A stretch of DNA of 64,000 bases, from NCBI GenBank assembly GCA_037013495.1, contig CM072807.1:28190802-28254801 (forward strand), given 5' to 3'. The first letter of the stretch is position 1; the number at the start of each line of letters is the position of its first letter. Below are positions 23,234-38,269 of the stretch, one piece after another. The notes under the pieces were generated by a model. It saw nothing but the letters and a program-made list of their open reading frames with translations. It did not search any database and was not told the DNA's origin. The position numbers and the translations under genes were made by a program. Source of the stretch: Hippophae tibetana (taxonomy: Eukaryota; Streptophyta; Magnoliopsida; Rosales; Elaeagnaceae).

Positions 23234-24789
23234 TCAAAAAAGGAAATCGAAAAACCTAAAATTTCAATTGCCGTGAAAGAGAGCAAAAGAGAGATTTTTC
23301 CTAAAATGGCTCTCATAGTGAATGTTAGAATACAATTCAATCCAAAAACGTTCAAAAAACCATATGAACGTATAATTTAAATGCAGCGGAAACAAAATGG
23401 ATGGGAAACATACCTCCTGCCATTGATCAAAATTATTTTATTTTTCAAAAAATTCACTTTCAACATCGAGGCGGGTCAACCCGACCCGGTTTGACCCTAA
23501 AAGATACACGGTCGTGTCTTGCTATTCCGGGGACGGAATCCAGCGTTCTTTTTATCAAAATTCTCATAATTCGATTTCTGTGTGATTGACGGTCTCAATT
23601 TGAAATAAAACATCGTTTTAAATAAAAATTTAATTAATGAAGCAGATAAATAACCACGATAAATAAGATTTATTTCTTCATTTTTTTCAAGTTTAAATTC
23701 CCAGAATCACTAAAAAAGATATATTGAGACAATTTCAAATTTCCATATGCATCAAAAAAAGGAAATCGAAAAACCTAAAATTTCAATTGCCGTGAAAGAG
23801 AGCAAAACAGAGATGTTTCCTAAAATGGCTCTCATAGTGAATGTTAGAATACAATTCAATCCAAAATCGTTCAAAAAACCATATGAACGTATAATTTAAA
23901 TGCAGCGGAAACAAAATGGATGGGAAACATACCTCCTGCCATTGATCAAAATTATTTTATTTTTCAAAAAATTCACTTTCAACATCGAGGCGGGTCAACC
24001 CGACCCAGTTTGACCCTAAAGGATACACGGTCGTGTCTTGCTATTCCGGGGACGGAATCCAGCGTTCTTTTTATCAAAATTCTCATAATTCGATTTCTGA
24101 GTGATTGACGGTCTCAATTTGAAATAAAACATCGTTTTAAATAAAAATTTAATTAATGAAGCAGATAAATAACCACGATAAATTAGATTTATTTCTTCAT
24201 TTTTTTCAAGTTTAAATTCCCAGAATCACTAAAAAAGATATATTGAGACAATTTGAAATTTCCATATGCATCAAAAAAAGGAAATCGAAAAACCTAAAAT
24301 TTCAATTGCCGTGAAAGAGAGCAAAACAGAGATTTTTCCTAAAATGGCTCTCATAGTGAATGTTAGAATACAATTCAATCCAAAAACGTTCAAAAAACCA
24401 TATGAACGTATAATTTAAATGCAGCGGAAACAAAATGGATGGGAAACATACCTCCTGCCATTGTTCAAAATTATTTTATTTTTCAAAAAATTCACTTTCA
24501 ACATCGAGGCGGGTCAACCCGACCCGGTTTGACCCTAAAGGATACACGGTCGTGTCTTGCTATTCCGGGGACGGAATCCAGCGTTCTTTTTATCAAAATT
24601 CTCATAATTTGATTTCTGAGTGATTGACGGTCTCAATTTGAAATAAAACATCGTTTTAAATAAAAATTTAATTAATGAAGCAGATAAATAACCACGATAA
24701 ATTAGATTTATTTCTTCATTTTTTTCAAGTTTAAATTCCCAGAATCACTAAAAAAGATATATTGAGACAATTTGAAATTTCCATATGCA

Positions 24790-25826
24790 TCAAAAAAAGG
24801 AAATCGAAAAACCTAAAATTTCAATTGCCGTGAAAGAGAGCAAAAGAGAGATGTTTCCTAAAATGGCTCTCATAGTGAATGTTAGAATACAATTCAATCC
24901 AAAAACGTTCAAAAAACCATATGAACGTATAATTTAAATGCAGCGGAAACAAAATGGATGGGAAACATACCTCCTGCCATTGATCAAAATTATTTTATTT
25001 TTCAAAAAATTCACTTTCAACATCGAGGCGGGTCAACCCGACCCGGTTTGACCCTAAAGGATACACGGTCGTATCTTGCTATTCCGGGGACGGAATCCAG
25101 CGTTCTTTTTATCAAAATTCTCATAATTCGTTTCTGAGTGATTGACGGTCTCAATTTGAAATAAAACATCGTTTTAAATAAAAATTTAATTAATGAACCA
25201 GATAAATAACCACGATAAATTAGATTTATTTCTTCATTTTTTTCAAGTTTAAATTCCCAGAATCACTAAAAAAGATATATTGAGACAATTTGAAATTTCC
25301 ATATGCATCAAAAAAAGGAAATCGAAAAACCTAAAATTTCAATTGCCGTGAAAGAGAGCAAAACAGAGATTTTTCCTAAAATGGCTCTCATAGTGAATGT
25401 TAGAATACAATTCAATCCAAAAACGTTCAAAAAACCATATGAACGTATAATTTAAATGCAGCGGAAACAAAATGGATGGGAAACATACCTCCTGCCATTG
25501 TTCAAAATTATTTTATTTTTCAAAAAATTCACTTTCAACATCGAGGCGGGTCAACCCGACCCGGTTTGACCCTAAAGGATACACGGTCGTGTCTTGCTAT
25601 TCCGGGGACGGAATCCAGCGTTCATTTTATCAAAATTCTCATAATTCGATTTCTGAGTGATTGACGGTCTCAATTTGAAATAAAACATCGCTTTAAATAA
25701 AAATTTAATTAATGAAGCAGATAAATAACCACGATAAATTAGATTTATTTCTTCATTTTTTTCAAGTTTAAATTCCCAGAATCACTAAAAAAGATATATT
25801 GAGACAATTTCAAATTTCCATATGCA
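24790..25826. repeat. 3-monomer HOR, marker pair copy 1
   Basis: A 518-bp unit (GAGATGTTTCC, ATTCGTTTCTG, GAACCAGAT) is followed by a 519-bp unit (TTGTTCAAA, GCGTTCATTTT, CATCGCTTTAAA, CAATTTCAAA). The same pair returns 1556 bp downstream. Confidence 0.85.
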
Positions 25827-26345
25827 TCAAAAAAAGGAAATCGAAAAACCTAAAATTTCAATTGCCGTGAAAGAGAGCAAAAGAGAGATTTTTCCTAAAA
25901 TGGCTCTCATAGTGAATGTTAGAATACAATTCAATCCAAAAACGTTCAAAAAACCATATGAACGTATAATTTAAATGCAGCGGAAACAAAATGGATGGGA
26001 AACATACCTACTGCCATTGATCAAAATTATTTTATTTTTCAAAAAATTCACTTTCAACATCGAGGCGGGTCAACCCGACCCGGTTTGACCCTAAAGGATA
26101 CACGGTCGTGTCTTGCTATTCCGGGGACGGAATCCAGCGTTCTTTTTATCAAAATTCTCATAATTTGATTTCTGAGTGATTGACGGTCTCAATTTGAAAT
26201 AAAACATCGTTTTAAATAAAAATTTAATTAATGAAGCAGATAAATAACCACGATAAATTAGATTTATTTCTTCATTTTTTTCAAGTTTAAATTCCCAGAA
26301 TCACTAAAAAAGATATATTGAGACAATTTGAAATTTCCATATGCA

Positions 26346-27382
26346 TCAAAAAAAGGAAATCGAAAAACCTAAAATTTCAATTGCCGTGAAAGAGAGCAAA
26401 AGAGAGATGTTTCCTAAAATGGCTCTCATAGTGAATGTTAGAATACAATTCAATCCAAAAACGTTCAAAAAACCATATGAACGTATAATTTAAATGCAGC
26501 GGAAACAAAATGGATGGGAAACATACCTCCTGCCATTGATCAAAATTATTTTATTTTTCAAAAAATTCACTTTCAACATCGAGGCGGGTCAACCCGACCC
26601 GGTTTGACCCTAAAGGATACACGGTCGTATCTTGCTATTCCGGGGACGGAATCCAGCGTTCTTTTTATCAAAATTCTCATAATTCGTTTCTGAGTGATTG
26701 ACGGTCTCAATTTGAAATAAAACATCGTTTTAAATAAAAATTTAATTAATGAACCAGATAAATAACCACGATAAATTAGATTTATTTCTTCATTTTTTTC
26801 AAGTTTAAATTCCCAGAATCACTAAAAAAGATATATTGAGACAATTTGAAATTTCCATATGCATCAAAAAAAGGAAATCGAAAAACCTAAAATTTCAATT
26901 GCCGTGAAAGAGAGCAAAACAGAGATTTTTCCTAAAATCGCTCTCATAGTGAATGTTAGAATACAATTCAATCCAAAAACGTTCAAAAAACCATATGAAC
27001 GTATAATTTAAATGCAGCGGAAACAAAATGGATGGGAAACATACCTCCTGCCATTGTTCAAAATTATTTTATTTTTCAAAAAATTCACTTTCAACATCGA
27101 GGCGGGTCAACCCGACCCGGTTTGACCCTAAAGGATACACGGTCGTGTCTTGCTATTCCGGGGACGGAATCCAGCGTTCATTTTATCAAAATTCTCATAA
27201 TTCGATTTCTGAGTGATTGACGGTCTCAATTTGAAATAAAACATCGCTTTAAATAAAAATTTAATTAATGAAGCAGATAAATAACCACGATAAATTAGAT
27301 TTATTTCTTCATTTTTTTCAAGTTTAAATTCCCAGAATCACTAAAAAAGATATATTGAGACAATTTCAAATTTCCATATGCA
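26346..27382. repeat. 3-monomer HOR, marker pair copy 2
   Basis: Repeats 24790-25826 at an offset of 1556 bp with all the listed variants. One difference I noticed is CTAAAATCGCTC for CTAAAATGGCTC in the second unit. The spacer unit at 25827 resembles the unit at 24271 in its CATAATTTG marker, completing a trimer. Confidence 0.85.
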
Positions 27383-30300
27383 TCAAAAAAAGGAAATCGA
27401 AAAACCTAAAATTTCAATTGCCGTGAAAGAGAGCAAAAGAGAGATGTTTCCTAAAATGGCTCTCATAGTGAATGTTAGAATACAATTCAATCCAAAAACG
27501 TTCAAAAAACCATATGAACGTATAATTTAAATGCAGCGGAAACAAAATGGATGGGAAACATACCTCCTGCCATTGATCAAAATTATTTTATTTTTCAAAA
27601 AATTCACTTTCAACATCGAGGCGGGTCAACCCGACCCGGTTTGACCCTAAAGGATACACGGTTGTATCTTGCTATTCCGGGGACGGAATCCAGCGTTCTT
27701 TTTATCAAAATTCTCATAATTCGTTTCTGAGTGATTGACGGTCTCAATTTGAAATAAAACATCGTTTTAAATAAAAATTTAATTAATGAACCAGATAAAT
27801 AACCACGATAAATTAGATTTATTTCTTCATTTTTTTCAAGTTTAAATTCCCAGAATCACTAAAAAAGATATATTGAGACAATTTGAAATTTCCATATGCA
27901 TCAAAAAAAGGAAATCGAAAAACCTAAAATTTCAATTGCCGTGAAAGAGTGCAAAACAGAGATTTTTCCTAAAATGGTTCTCATAGTGAATGTTAGAATA
28001 CAATTCAATCCAAAAACGTTCAAAAAACCATATGAACGTATAATTTAAATGCAGCGGAAATAAAATGGATGGGAAACATACCTCCTGCCATTGATCAAAA
28101 TTATTTTATTTTTCAAAAAATTCACTTTCAACATCGAGGCGGGTCAACCCGACCGGGTTTGACCCTAAAGGATACACGGTCGTATCTTGCTATTCCGGGG
28201 ACGGAATCCAGCGTTCTTTTTATCAAAATTCTCATAATTCGATTTCTGAGTGATTGACGGTCTCAATTTGAAATAAAACATCGTTTTATATAAAAATTTA
28301 ATTAATGAACCAGATAAATAACCACGATAAATTAGATTTATTTCTTCATTTTTTTCAAGTTTAAATTCCCAGAATCACTAAAAAGGATATATTGAGACAA
28401 TTTGAAATTTCCATATGCATCAAAAAAAGGAAATCGAAAAACCTAAAATTTCAATTGCCGTGAAAGAGAGCAAAACAGAGATTTTTCCTAAAATGGCTCT
28501 CATAGTGAATGTTAGAATACAATTCAATCCAAAAACGTTCAAAAAACCATATGAACGTATAATTTAAATGCAGCGGAAACAAAATGGATGGGAAACATAC
28601 CTCCTGCCATTGATCAAAATTATTTTATTTTTCAAAAAATTCACTTTCAACATCGAGGCGGGTCAACCCGACCCGGTTTGACCCTAAAGGATACACGGTC
28701 GTGTCTTGCTATTCCGGGGACGGAATCCAGCGTTCTTTTTATCAAAATTCTCATAATTCGATTTCTGAGTGATTGACGGTCTCAATTTGAATTAAAACAT
28801 CGTTTTAAATAAAAATTTAATTAATGAAGCAGATAAATAACCACGATAAATTAGATTTATTTCTTCATTTTTTTCAAGTTTAAATTCCCAGAATCACTAA
28901 AAAAGATATATTGAGACAATTTGAAATTTCCATATGCATCAAAAAAAGGAAATCGAAAAACCTAAAATTTCAATTGCCGTGAAAGAGAGCAAAACAGAGA
29001 TTTTTCCTAAAATGGCTCTCATAGTGAATGTTAGAATACAATTCAATCCAAAAACGTTCAAAAAACCATATGAACGTATAATTTAAATGCAGCGGAAACA
29101 AAATGGATGGGAAACATACCTCCTGCCATTGATCAAAATTATTTTATTTTTCAAAAAATTCACTTTCAACATCGAGGCGGGTCAACCCGACCCGGTTTGA
29201 CCTAAAGGATACACGGTCGTGTCTTGCTATTCCGGGGACGGAATCCAGCGTTCTTTTTATCAAAATTCTCATAATTCGATTTCTGGGTGATTGACGGTCT
29301 CAATTTGAAATAAAACATCGTTTTAAATAAAAATTTAATTAATGAAGCAGATAAATAACCACGATAAATTAGATTTATTTCTTCATTTTTTTCAAGTTTA
29401 AATTCCCAGAATCACTAAAAAAGATATATTGAGACAATTTGAAATTTCCATATGCATCAAAAAAAGGAAATCGAAAAACCTAAAATTTCAATTGCCGTGA
29501 AAGAGAGCAAAAGAGAGATGTTTCCTAAAATGGCTCTCATAGTGAATGTTAGAATACAATTCAATCCAAAAACGTTCAAAAAACCATATGAACGTATAAT
29601 TTAAATGCAGCGGAAACAAAATGGATGGGAAACATACCTCCTGCCATTGATCAAAATTATTTTATTTTTCAAAAAATTCACTTTCAACATCGAGGCGGGT
29701 CAACCCGACCCGGTTTGACCCTAAAGGATACACGGTCGTATCTTGCTATTCAGGGGATGGAATCCAGCGTTCTTTTTATCAAAATTCTCATAATTCGTTT
29801 ATGAGTGATTGACGGTCTCAATTTGAAATAAAACATCGTTTTAAATAAAAATTTAATTAATGAACCAGATAAATAACCACGATAAATTAGATTTATTTCT
29901 TCATTTTTTTCAAGTTTAAATTTTCAGAATCACTAAAAAAGATATATTGAGACAATTTGAAATTTCCATATGCATCAAAAAAAGGAAATCGAAAAACCTA
30001 AAATTTCAATTGCCGTGAAAGAGAGCAAAAGAGAGATGTTTCCTAAAATGGCTCTCATAGTGAATGTTAGAATACAATTCAATCCAAAAACGTTCAAAAA
30101 ACCATATGAACGTATAATTTAAATGCAGCGGAAACAAAATGGATGGGAAACATACCTCCTGCCATTGATCAAAATTATTTTATTTTTCAAAAAATTCACT
30201 TTCAACATCGAGGCGGGTCAACTCGACCCGGTTTGACCCTAAAGGATACACGGTCGTATCTTGCTATTCAGGGGACGGAATCCAGCGTTCTTTTTATCAA

Positions 30301-31530
30301 AATTCTCATAATTCGTTTATGAGTGATTGACGGTCTCAATTTGAAATAAAACATCGTTTTAAATAAAAATTTAATTAATGAACCAGATAAATAACCACGA
30401 TAAATTAGATTTATTTCTTCATTTTTTTCAAGTTTAAATTCCCAGAATCACTAAAAAAGATATATTGAGACAATTTGAAATTTCCATATGCATCAAAAAA
30501 AGGAAATCGAAAAACCTAAAATTTCAATTGCCGTGAAAGAGTGCAAAACAGAGATTTTTCCTAAAATGGTTCTTATAGTGAATGTTAGAATACAATTCAA
30601 TCCAAAAACGTTCAAAAAACCATATGAACGTATAATTTAAATGCAGCGGAAACAAAATGGATGGGAAACATACCTCCTGCCATTGATCAAAATTATTTTA
30701 TTTTTCAAAAAATTCACTTTGAACATCGAGGCGGGTCAACCCGACCCGGTTTGACCCTAAAGCATACACGGTCGTATCTTGCTATTCCGGGGACGGAATC
30801 CAGCGTTCTTTTTATCAAAATTCTCATAATTCGATTTCTGAGTGATTGACGGTCTCAATTTGAAATAAAACAACGTTTTAAATAAAAATTTAATTAATGA
30901 ACCAGATAAATAACCACGATAAATTAGATTTATTTCTTCATTTTTTTCAAGTTTAAATTCCCAGAATCACTAAAAAAGATATATTGAGACAATTTGAAAT
31001 TTCCATATGCATCAAAAAAAGGAAATCGAAAAACCTAAAATTTCAATTGCCGTGAAAGAGAGCAAAAGAGAGATGTTTCCTAAAATGGCTCTCATAGTGA
31101 ATGTTAGAATACAATTCAATCCAAAAACGTTCAAAAAACCATATGAACGTATAATTTAAATGCAGCGGAAACAAAATGGATGGGAAACATACCTCCTGCC
31201 ATTGATCAAAATTATTTTATTTTTCAAAAAATTCACTTTCAACATCGAGGCGGGTCAACCCGACCCGGTTTGACCCTAAAGGATACACGGTCGTGTCTTG
31301 CTATTCCGGGGACGGAATCCAGCGTTCTTTTTATCAAAATTCTCATAATTCGATTTCTGAGTGATTGACGGTCTCAATTTGAAATAAAACATCGTTTTAA
31401 ATAAAAATTTAATTAATGAAGCAGATAAATAACCACGATAAATTAGATTTATTTCTTCATTTTTTTCAAGTTTAAATTCCCAGAATCACTAAAAAAGATA
31501 TATTGAGACAATTTGAAATTTCCATATGCA

Positions 31531-34500
31531 TCAAAAAAAGGAAATCGAAAAACCTAAAATTTCAATTGCCGTGAAAGAGAGCAAAACAGAGATTTTTCCT
31601 AAAATGGCTCTCATAGTGAATGTTAGAATACAATTCAATCCAAAAACGTTCAAAAACCCATATGAACGTATAATTTAAATGCAGCGGAAACAAAATGGAT
31701 GGGAAACATACCTCCTGCCATTGATCAAAATTATTTTATATTTCAAAAAATTGACTTTCAACATCGAGGCGGGTCAACCCGACCCAGTTTGACCCTAAAG
31801 GATACACGGTCGTATCTTGCTATTCCGGGGACGGAATCCAGCGTTCTTTTTATCAAAATTCTCATAATTCGTTTATGAGTGATTGACGGTCTCAATTTGA
31901 AATAAAACATCGTTTTAAATAAAAATTTAATTAATGAACCAGATAAATAACCACGATAAATTAGATTTATTTCTTCATTTTTTTCAAGTTTAAATTCCCA
32001 GAATCACTAAAAAAGATATATTGAGACAATTTGAAATTTCCATATGCATCAAAAAAAGGAAATCGAAAAACCTAAAATTTCAATTGCCGTGAAAGAGTGC
32101 AAAACAGAGATTTTTCCTAAAATGGTTCTCATAGTGAATGTTAGAATACAATTCAATCCAAAAACGTTCAAAAAACCATATGAACGTATAATTTAAATGC
32201 AGCGGAAACAAAATGGATGGGAAACATACCTCCTGCCATTGATCAAAATTATTTTATTTTTCAAAAAATTCACTTTCAACATCGAGGCGGGTCAACCCGA
32301 CCCGGTTTGACCCTAAAGGATACACGGTCGTATCTTGCTATTCCGGGGACGGAATCCAGCGTTCTTTTTATCAAAATTCTCATAATTCGTTTATGAGTGA
32401 TTGACGGTCTCAATTTGAAATAAAACATCGTTTTAAATAAAAATTTAATTAATGAACCAGATAAATAACCACGATAAATTAGATTTATTTCTTCATTTTT
32501 TTCAAGTTTAAATTCCCAGAATCACTAAAAAAGATATATTGAGACAATTTGAAATTTCCATATGCATCAAAAAAAGGAAATCGAAAAACCTAAAATTTCA
32601 ATTGCCGTGAAAGAGAGCAAAAGAGAGATGTTTCCTAAAATGGCTCTCATAGTGAATGTTAGAATACAATTCAATCCAAAAACGTTCAAAAAACCATATG
32701 AACGTATAATTTAAATGCAGCGGAAACAAAATGGATGGGAAACATACCTCCTGCCATTGATCAAAATTATTTTATATTTCAAAAAATTGACTTTCTACAT
32801 CGAGGCGGGTCAACCCGACCCAGTTTGACCCTAAAGGATACACGGTCGTATCTTGCTATTCCGGGGACGGAATCCAGCGTTCTTTTTATCAAAATTCTCA
32901 TAATTCGTTTATGAGTGATTGACGGTCTCAATTTGAAATAAAACATCGTTTTAAATAAAAATTTAATTAATGAACCAGATAAATAACCACGATAAATTAG
33001 ATTTATTTCTTCATTTTTTTCAAGTTTAAATTTTCAGAATCACTAAAAAAGATATATTGAGACAATTTGAAATTTCCATATGCATCAAAAAAAGGAAATC
33101 GAAAAACCTAAAATTTCAATTGCCGTGAAAGAGAGCAAAAGAGAGATGTTTCCTAAAATGGCTCTCATAGTGAATGCTAGAATACAATTCAATCCAAAAA
33201 CGTTCAAAAAACCATATGAACGTATAATTTAAATGCAGCGGAAACAAAATGGATGGGAAACATACCTCCTGCCCTTGATCAAAATTATTTTATTTTTCAA
33301 AAAATTCACTTTCAACATCGAGGCGGGTCAACTCGACCCGGTTTGACCCTAAAGGATACACGGTCGTATCTTGCTATTCAGGGGACGGAATCCAGCGTTC
33401 TTTTTATCAAAATTCTCATAATTCGTTTATGAGTGATTGACGGTCTCAATTTGAAATAAAACATCGTTTTAAATAAAAATTTAATTAATGAACCAGATAA
33501 ATAACCTAGATAAATTAGATTTATTTCTTCATTTTTTTCAAGTTTAAATTCCCAGAATCACTAAAAAAGATATATTGAGACAATTTGAAATTTCCATATG
33601 CATCAAAAAAAGGAAATCGAAAAACCTAAAATTTCAATTGCCGTGAAAGATTGCAAAACAGAGATTTTTCCTAAAATGGTTCTTATAGTGAATGTTAGAA
33701 TACAATTCAATCCAAAAACGTTCAAAAAACCATATGAACGTATAATTTAAATGCAGCGGAAACAAAATGGATGGGAAACATACCTCCTGCCATTGATCAA
33801 AATTATTTTATTTTTCAAAAAATTCACTTTGAACATCGAGGCGGGTCAACCCGACCCGGTTTGACCCTAAAGCATACACGGTCGTATCTTGCTATTCCGG
33901 GGACGGAATCCAGCGTTCTTTTTATCAAAATTCTCATAATTCGATTTCTGAGTGATTGACGGTCTCAATTTGAAATAAAACATCGTTTTAAATAAAAATT
34001 TAATTAATGAACCAGATAAATAACCACGATAAATTAGATTTATTTCTTCATTTTTTTCAAGTTTAAATTCCCAGAATCACTAAAAAAGATATATTGAGAC
34101 AATTTGAAATTTCCATATGCATCAAAAAAAGGAAATCGAAAAACCTAAAATTTCAATTGCCGTGAAAGAGAGCAAAACAGAGATTTTTCCTAAAATGGCT
34201 CTCATAGTGAATGTTAGAATACAATTCAATCCAAAAACGTTCAAAAAACCATATGAACGTATAATTTAAATGCAGCGGACACAAAATGGATGGGAAACAT
34301 ACCTCCTGCCATTGATCAAAATTATTTTATTTTTCAAAAAATTCACTTTCAACATCGAGGCGGGTCAACCCGACCCGGTTTGACCCTAAAGGATACACGG
34401 TCGTGTCTTGCTATTCCGGGGACGGAATCCAGCGTTCTTTTTATCAAAATTCTCATAATTCGATTTCTGAGTGATTGACGGTCTCAATTTGAAATAAAAC

Positions 34501-37500
34501 ATCGTTTTAAATAAAAATTTAATTAATGAAGCAGATAAATAACCACGATAAATTAGATTTATTTCTTCATTTTTTTCAAGTTTAAATTCCCAGAATCACT
34601 AAAAAAGATATATTGAGACAATTTGAAATTTCCATATGCATCAAAAAAAGGAAATCGAAAAACCTAAAATTTCAATTGCCGTGAAAGAGAGCAAAACAGA
34701 GATTTTTCCTAAAATGGCTCTCATAGTGAATGTTAGAATACAATTCAATCCAAAAACGTTCAAAAACCCATATGAACGTATAATTTAAATGCAGCGGAAA
34801 CAAAATGGATGGGAAACATACCTCCTGCCATTGATCAAAATTATTTTATTTTTCAAAAAATTCACTTTCAACATCGAGGCGGGTCAACCCGACCCGGTTT
34901 GACCCTAAAGGATACACGGTCATGTCTTGCTATTCGCGGGACGGAATCCAGCGTTCTTTTTATCAAAATTCTCATAATTCGATTTCTGAGTGATTGACGG
35001 TCTCAATTTGAAATAAAACATCGTTTTAAATAAAAATTTAATTAATGAACCAGATAAATAACCACGATAAATTAGATTTATTTCTTCATTTTTTTCAAGT
35101 TTAAATTCCCAGAATCACTAAAAAAGATATATTGAGACAATTTGAAATTTCCATATGCATCAAAAAAAGGAAATCGAAAAACCTAAAATTTCAATTGCCG
35201 TGAAAGAGAGCAAAACAGAGATTTTTCCTAAAATGGCTCTCATAGTGAATGTTAGAATACAATTCAATCCAAAAACGTTCAAAAAACCATATGAACGTAT
35301 AATTTAAATGCAGCGGAAACAAAATGGATGGGAAACATACCTCCTGCCATTGTTCAAAATTATTTTATTTTTCAAAAAATTCACTTTCAACATCGAGGCG
35401 GGTCAACCCGACCCGGTTTGACCCTAAAGGATACACGGTCGTGTCTTGCTATTCCGGGGACGGAATCCAGCGTTCTTTTTATCAAAATTCTCATAATTCG
35501 ATTTCTGAGTGATTGACGGTCTCAATTTGAAATAAAACATCGTTTTAAATAAAAATTTAATTAATGAAGCAGATAAATAACCACGATAAATTAGATTTAT
35601 TTCTTCATTTTTTTCAAGTTTAAATTCCCAGAATCACTAAAAAAGATATATTGAGACAATTTGAAATTTCCATATGCATAAAAAAAAGGAAATCGAAAAA
35701 CCTAAAATTTCAATTGCCGTGAAAGAGAGCAAAAGAGAGATGTTTCCTAAAATGGCTCTCATAGTGAATGTTAGAATACAATTCAATCCAAAAACGTTCA
35801 AAAAACCATATGAACGTATAATTTAAATGCAGCGGAAACAAAATGGATGGGAAACATACCTCCTGCCATTGATCAAAATTATTTTATTTTTCAAAAAATT
35901 CACTTTCAACATCGAGGCGGGTCAACCCGACCCGGTTTGACCCTAAAGGATACACGGTCGTATCTTGCTATTCCGGGGACGGAATCCAGCGTTCTTTTTA
36001 TCAAAATTCTCATAATTCGTTTCTGAGTGATTGACGGTCTCAATTTGAAATAAAACATCGTTTTAAATAAAAATTTAATTAATGAACCAGATAAATAACC
36101 ACGATAAATTAGATTTATTTCTTCATTTTTTTCAAGTTTAAATTCCCAGAATCACTAAAAAAGATATATTGAGACAATTTGAAATTTCCATATGCATCAA
36201 AAAAAGGAAATCGAAAAACCTAAAATTTCAATTGCCGTGAAAGAGAGCAAAACAGAGATTTTTCCTAAAATGGCTCTCATAGTGAATGTTAGAATACAAT
36301 TCAATCCAAAAACGTTCAAAAAACATATGAACGTATAATTTAAATGCAGCGGAAACAAAATGGATGGGAAACATACCTCCTGCCATTGATCAAAATTATT
36401 TTATATTTCAAAAAATTGAATTTCTACATCGAGGCGGGTCAACCCGACCCGGTTTGACCCTAAAGGATACACGGTCGTATCTTGCTATTCCGGGGACGGA
36501 ATCCAGCGTTCTTTTTATCAAAATTCTCATAATTCGTTTATGAGTGATTGACGGTCTCAATTTGAAATAAAACATCGTTTTAAATAAAAATTTAATTAAT
36601 GAACCAGATAAATAACCACGATAAATTAGTTTTATTTCTTCATTTTTTTCAAGTTTAAATTCCCAGAATCACTAAAAAAGATATATTGAGACAATTTGAA
36701 ATTTCCATATGCATCAAAAAAAGGAAATCGAAAAACCTAAAATTTCAATTGCCGTGAAAGAGAGCAAAACAGAGATTTTTCCTAAAATGGCTCTCATAGT
36801 GAATGTTAGAATACAATTCAATCCAAAAACGTTCAAAAAACCATATGAACGTATAATTTAAATGCAGCGGAAACAAAATGGATGGGAAACATACCTCCTG
36901 CCATTGTTCAAAATTATTTTATTTTTCAAAAAATTCACTTTCAACATCGAGGCGGGTCAACCCGACCCGGTTTGACCCTAAAGGATACACGGTCGTGTCT
37001 TGCTATTCCGGGGGCGGAATCCAGCGTTCTTTTTATCAAAATACTCATAATTCGATTTTTGAGTGATTGACGGTCTCAATTTGAAATAAAACATCGTTTT
37101 AAATAAAAATTTAATTAATGAAGTTGATAAATAACCACGATAAATTAGATTTATTTCTTCATTTTTTTCAAGTTTAAATTCCCAGAATCACTAAAAAAGA
37201 TATATTGAGACAATTTGAAATTTCCATATGCATCAAAAAAAGGAAATCGAAAAACCTAAAATTTCAATTGCCGTGAAAGAGAGCAAAAGAGAGATGTTTC
37301 CTAAAATGGCTCTCATAGTGAATGTTAGAATACAATTCAATCCAAAAACGTTCAAAAAACCATATGAACGTATAATTTAAATTAAGCGGAAACAAAATAG
37401 ATGGGAAACATACCTCCTGCCATTGATCAAAATTATTTTATTTTTCAAAAAATTCACTTTCAACATCGAGGCGGGTCAACCCGACCCGGTTTGACCCTAA

Positions 37501-38269
37501 AGGATACACGGTCGTATCTTGCTATTCCGGGGACGGAATCCAGCGTTCTTTTTATCAAAATTCTCATAATTCGTTTCTGAGTGATTGACGGTCTCAATTT
37601 GAAATAAAACATCGTTTTAAATAAAAATTTAATTAATGAACCAGATAAATAACCACGATAAATTAGATTTATTTCTTCATTTTTTTCAAGTTTAAATTCC
37701 CAGAATCACTAAAAAAGATATATTGAGACAATTTGAAATTTCCATATGCATCAAAAAAAGGAAATCGAAAAACCTAAAATTTCAATTGCCGTGAAAGAGT
37801 GCAAAACAGAGATTTTTCCTAAAATGGTTCTCATAGTGAATGTTAGAATACAATTCAATCCAAAAACGTTCAAAAAACCATATGAACGTATAATTTAAAT
37901 GCAGCGGAAACAAAATGGATGGGAAACATACCTCCTGCCATTGATCAAAATTATTTTATTTTTCAAAAAATTCACTTTCAACATCGAGGCAAGTCAACAC
38001 GACCCGGTTTGACCCTAAAGGATACACGGTCTTATCTTGCTATTCCGGGGACGGAATCCAGCGTTCTTTTTACCAAAATTCTCATAATTCGATTTCTGAG
38101 TGATTGACGGTCTCAATTTGAAATAAAACATCGTTTTAAATAAAAATTTAATTAATGAACCAGATAAATAACCACGATAAATTAGATTTATTTCTTCATT
38201 TTTTTCAAGTTTAAATTCCCAGAATCACTAAAAAAGATATATTGAGACAATTTGAAATTTCCATATGCA
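31531..38269. repeat. Domain E, large block copy 1 (13 monomers, 6739 bp)
   Basis: The order of marked units is: TTATATTTC/TTGACTTTC (31531); GAGTGCAAAAC/GGTTCTC (32049); TTATATTTC/TTTCTACATC/TTTTCAGAAT (32567); CAACTCGAC/CTATTCAGGGG (33085); GGTTCTTATAG/TTTGAACATCG (33603); GCGGACACAAAA (34122); GGTCATGTC/ATTCGCGGG (34641); two units without partners (35160, 35679); TTATATTTC (36197, 517 bp); GGGGGCGGAATCC/GAAGTTGAT (36714); AAATTAAGCGG (37233); GGCAAGTCAAC/GGTCTTATC (37751). The same order follows in the next block. No genes. Confidence 0.85.
36197..36713. repeat. 517-bp monomer, shortest of the non-deletion class
   Basis: Two separate 1-bp losses: AAAAACATATG for AAAAACCATATG, and ATTCGTTTATG for ATTCGATTTCTG. 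Also carries the private TTGAATTTCTAC. Confidence 0.85.

Larger units (their letters stand above)
23234..31530. repeat. Domain D: mixed 518/519-bp monomers with GAGATGTTTCC and TTGTTCAAA variants
   Basis: Sixteen units. The unit at 23234 is 518 bp because its first A-run is six rather than seven long. The unit at 28939 is 518 bp because GACCCTAAAGG has become GACCTAAAGG. Units at 24790, 26346 and 27383 carry GAGATGTTTCC with ATTCGTTTCTG. Units at 24271, 25308 and 26864 carry TTGTTCAAA. Units at 29457 and 29975 carry CTATTCAGGGG with ATTCGTTTATG. The unit at 30493 carries GGTTCTTATAG, CTTTGAACATCG and AAGCATACACGG, which recur at 33603 and 40342. No genes. Confidence 0.85.

Noticed and set aside
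23152..23355. Minus-strand open frame of 67 codons
   Set aside because: It exists only because the first A-run of this unit is one base shorter, joining two frames that are closed in other copies. A chance product of A/T-rich repeat sequence.
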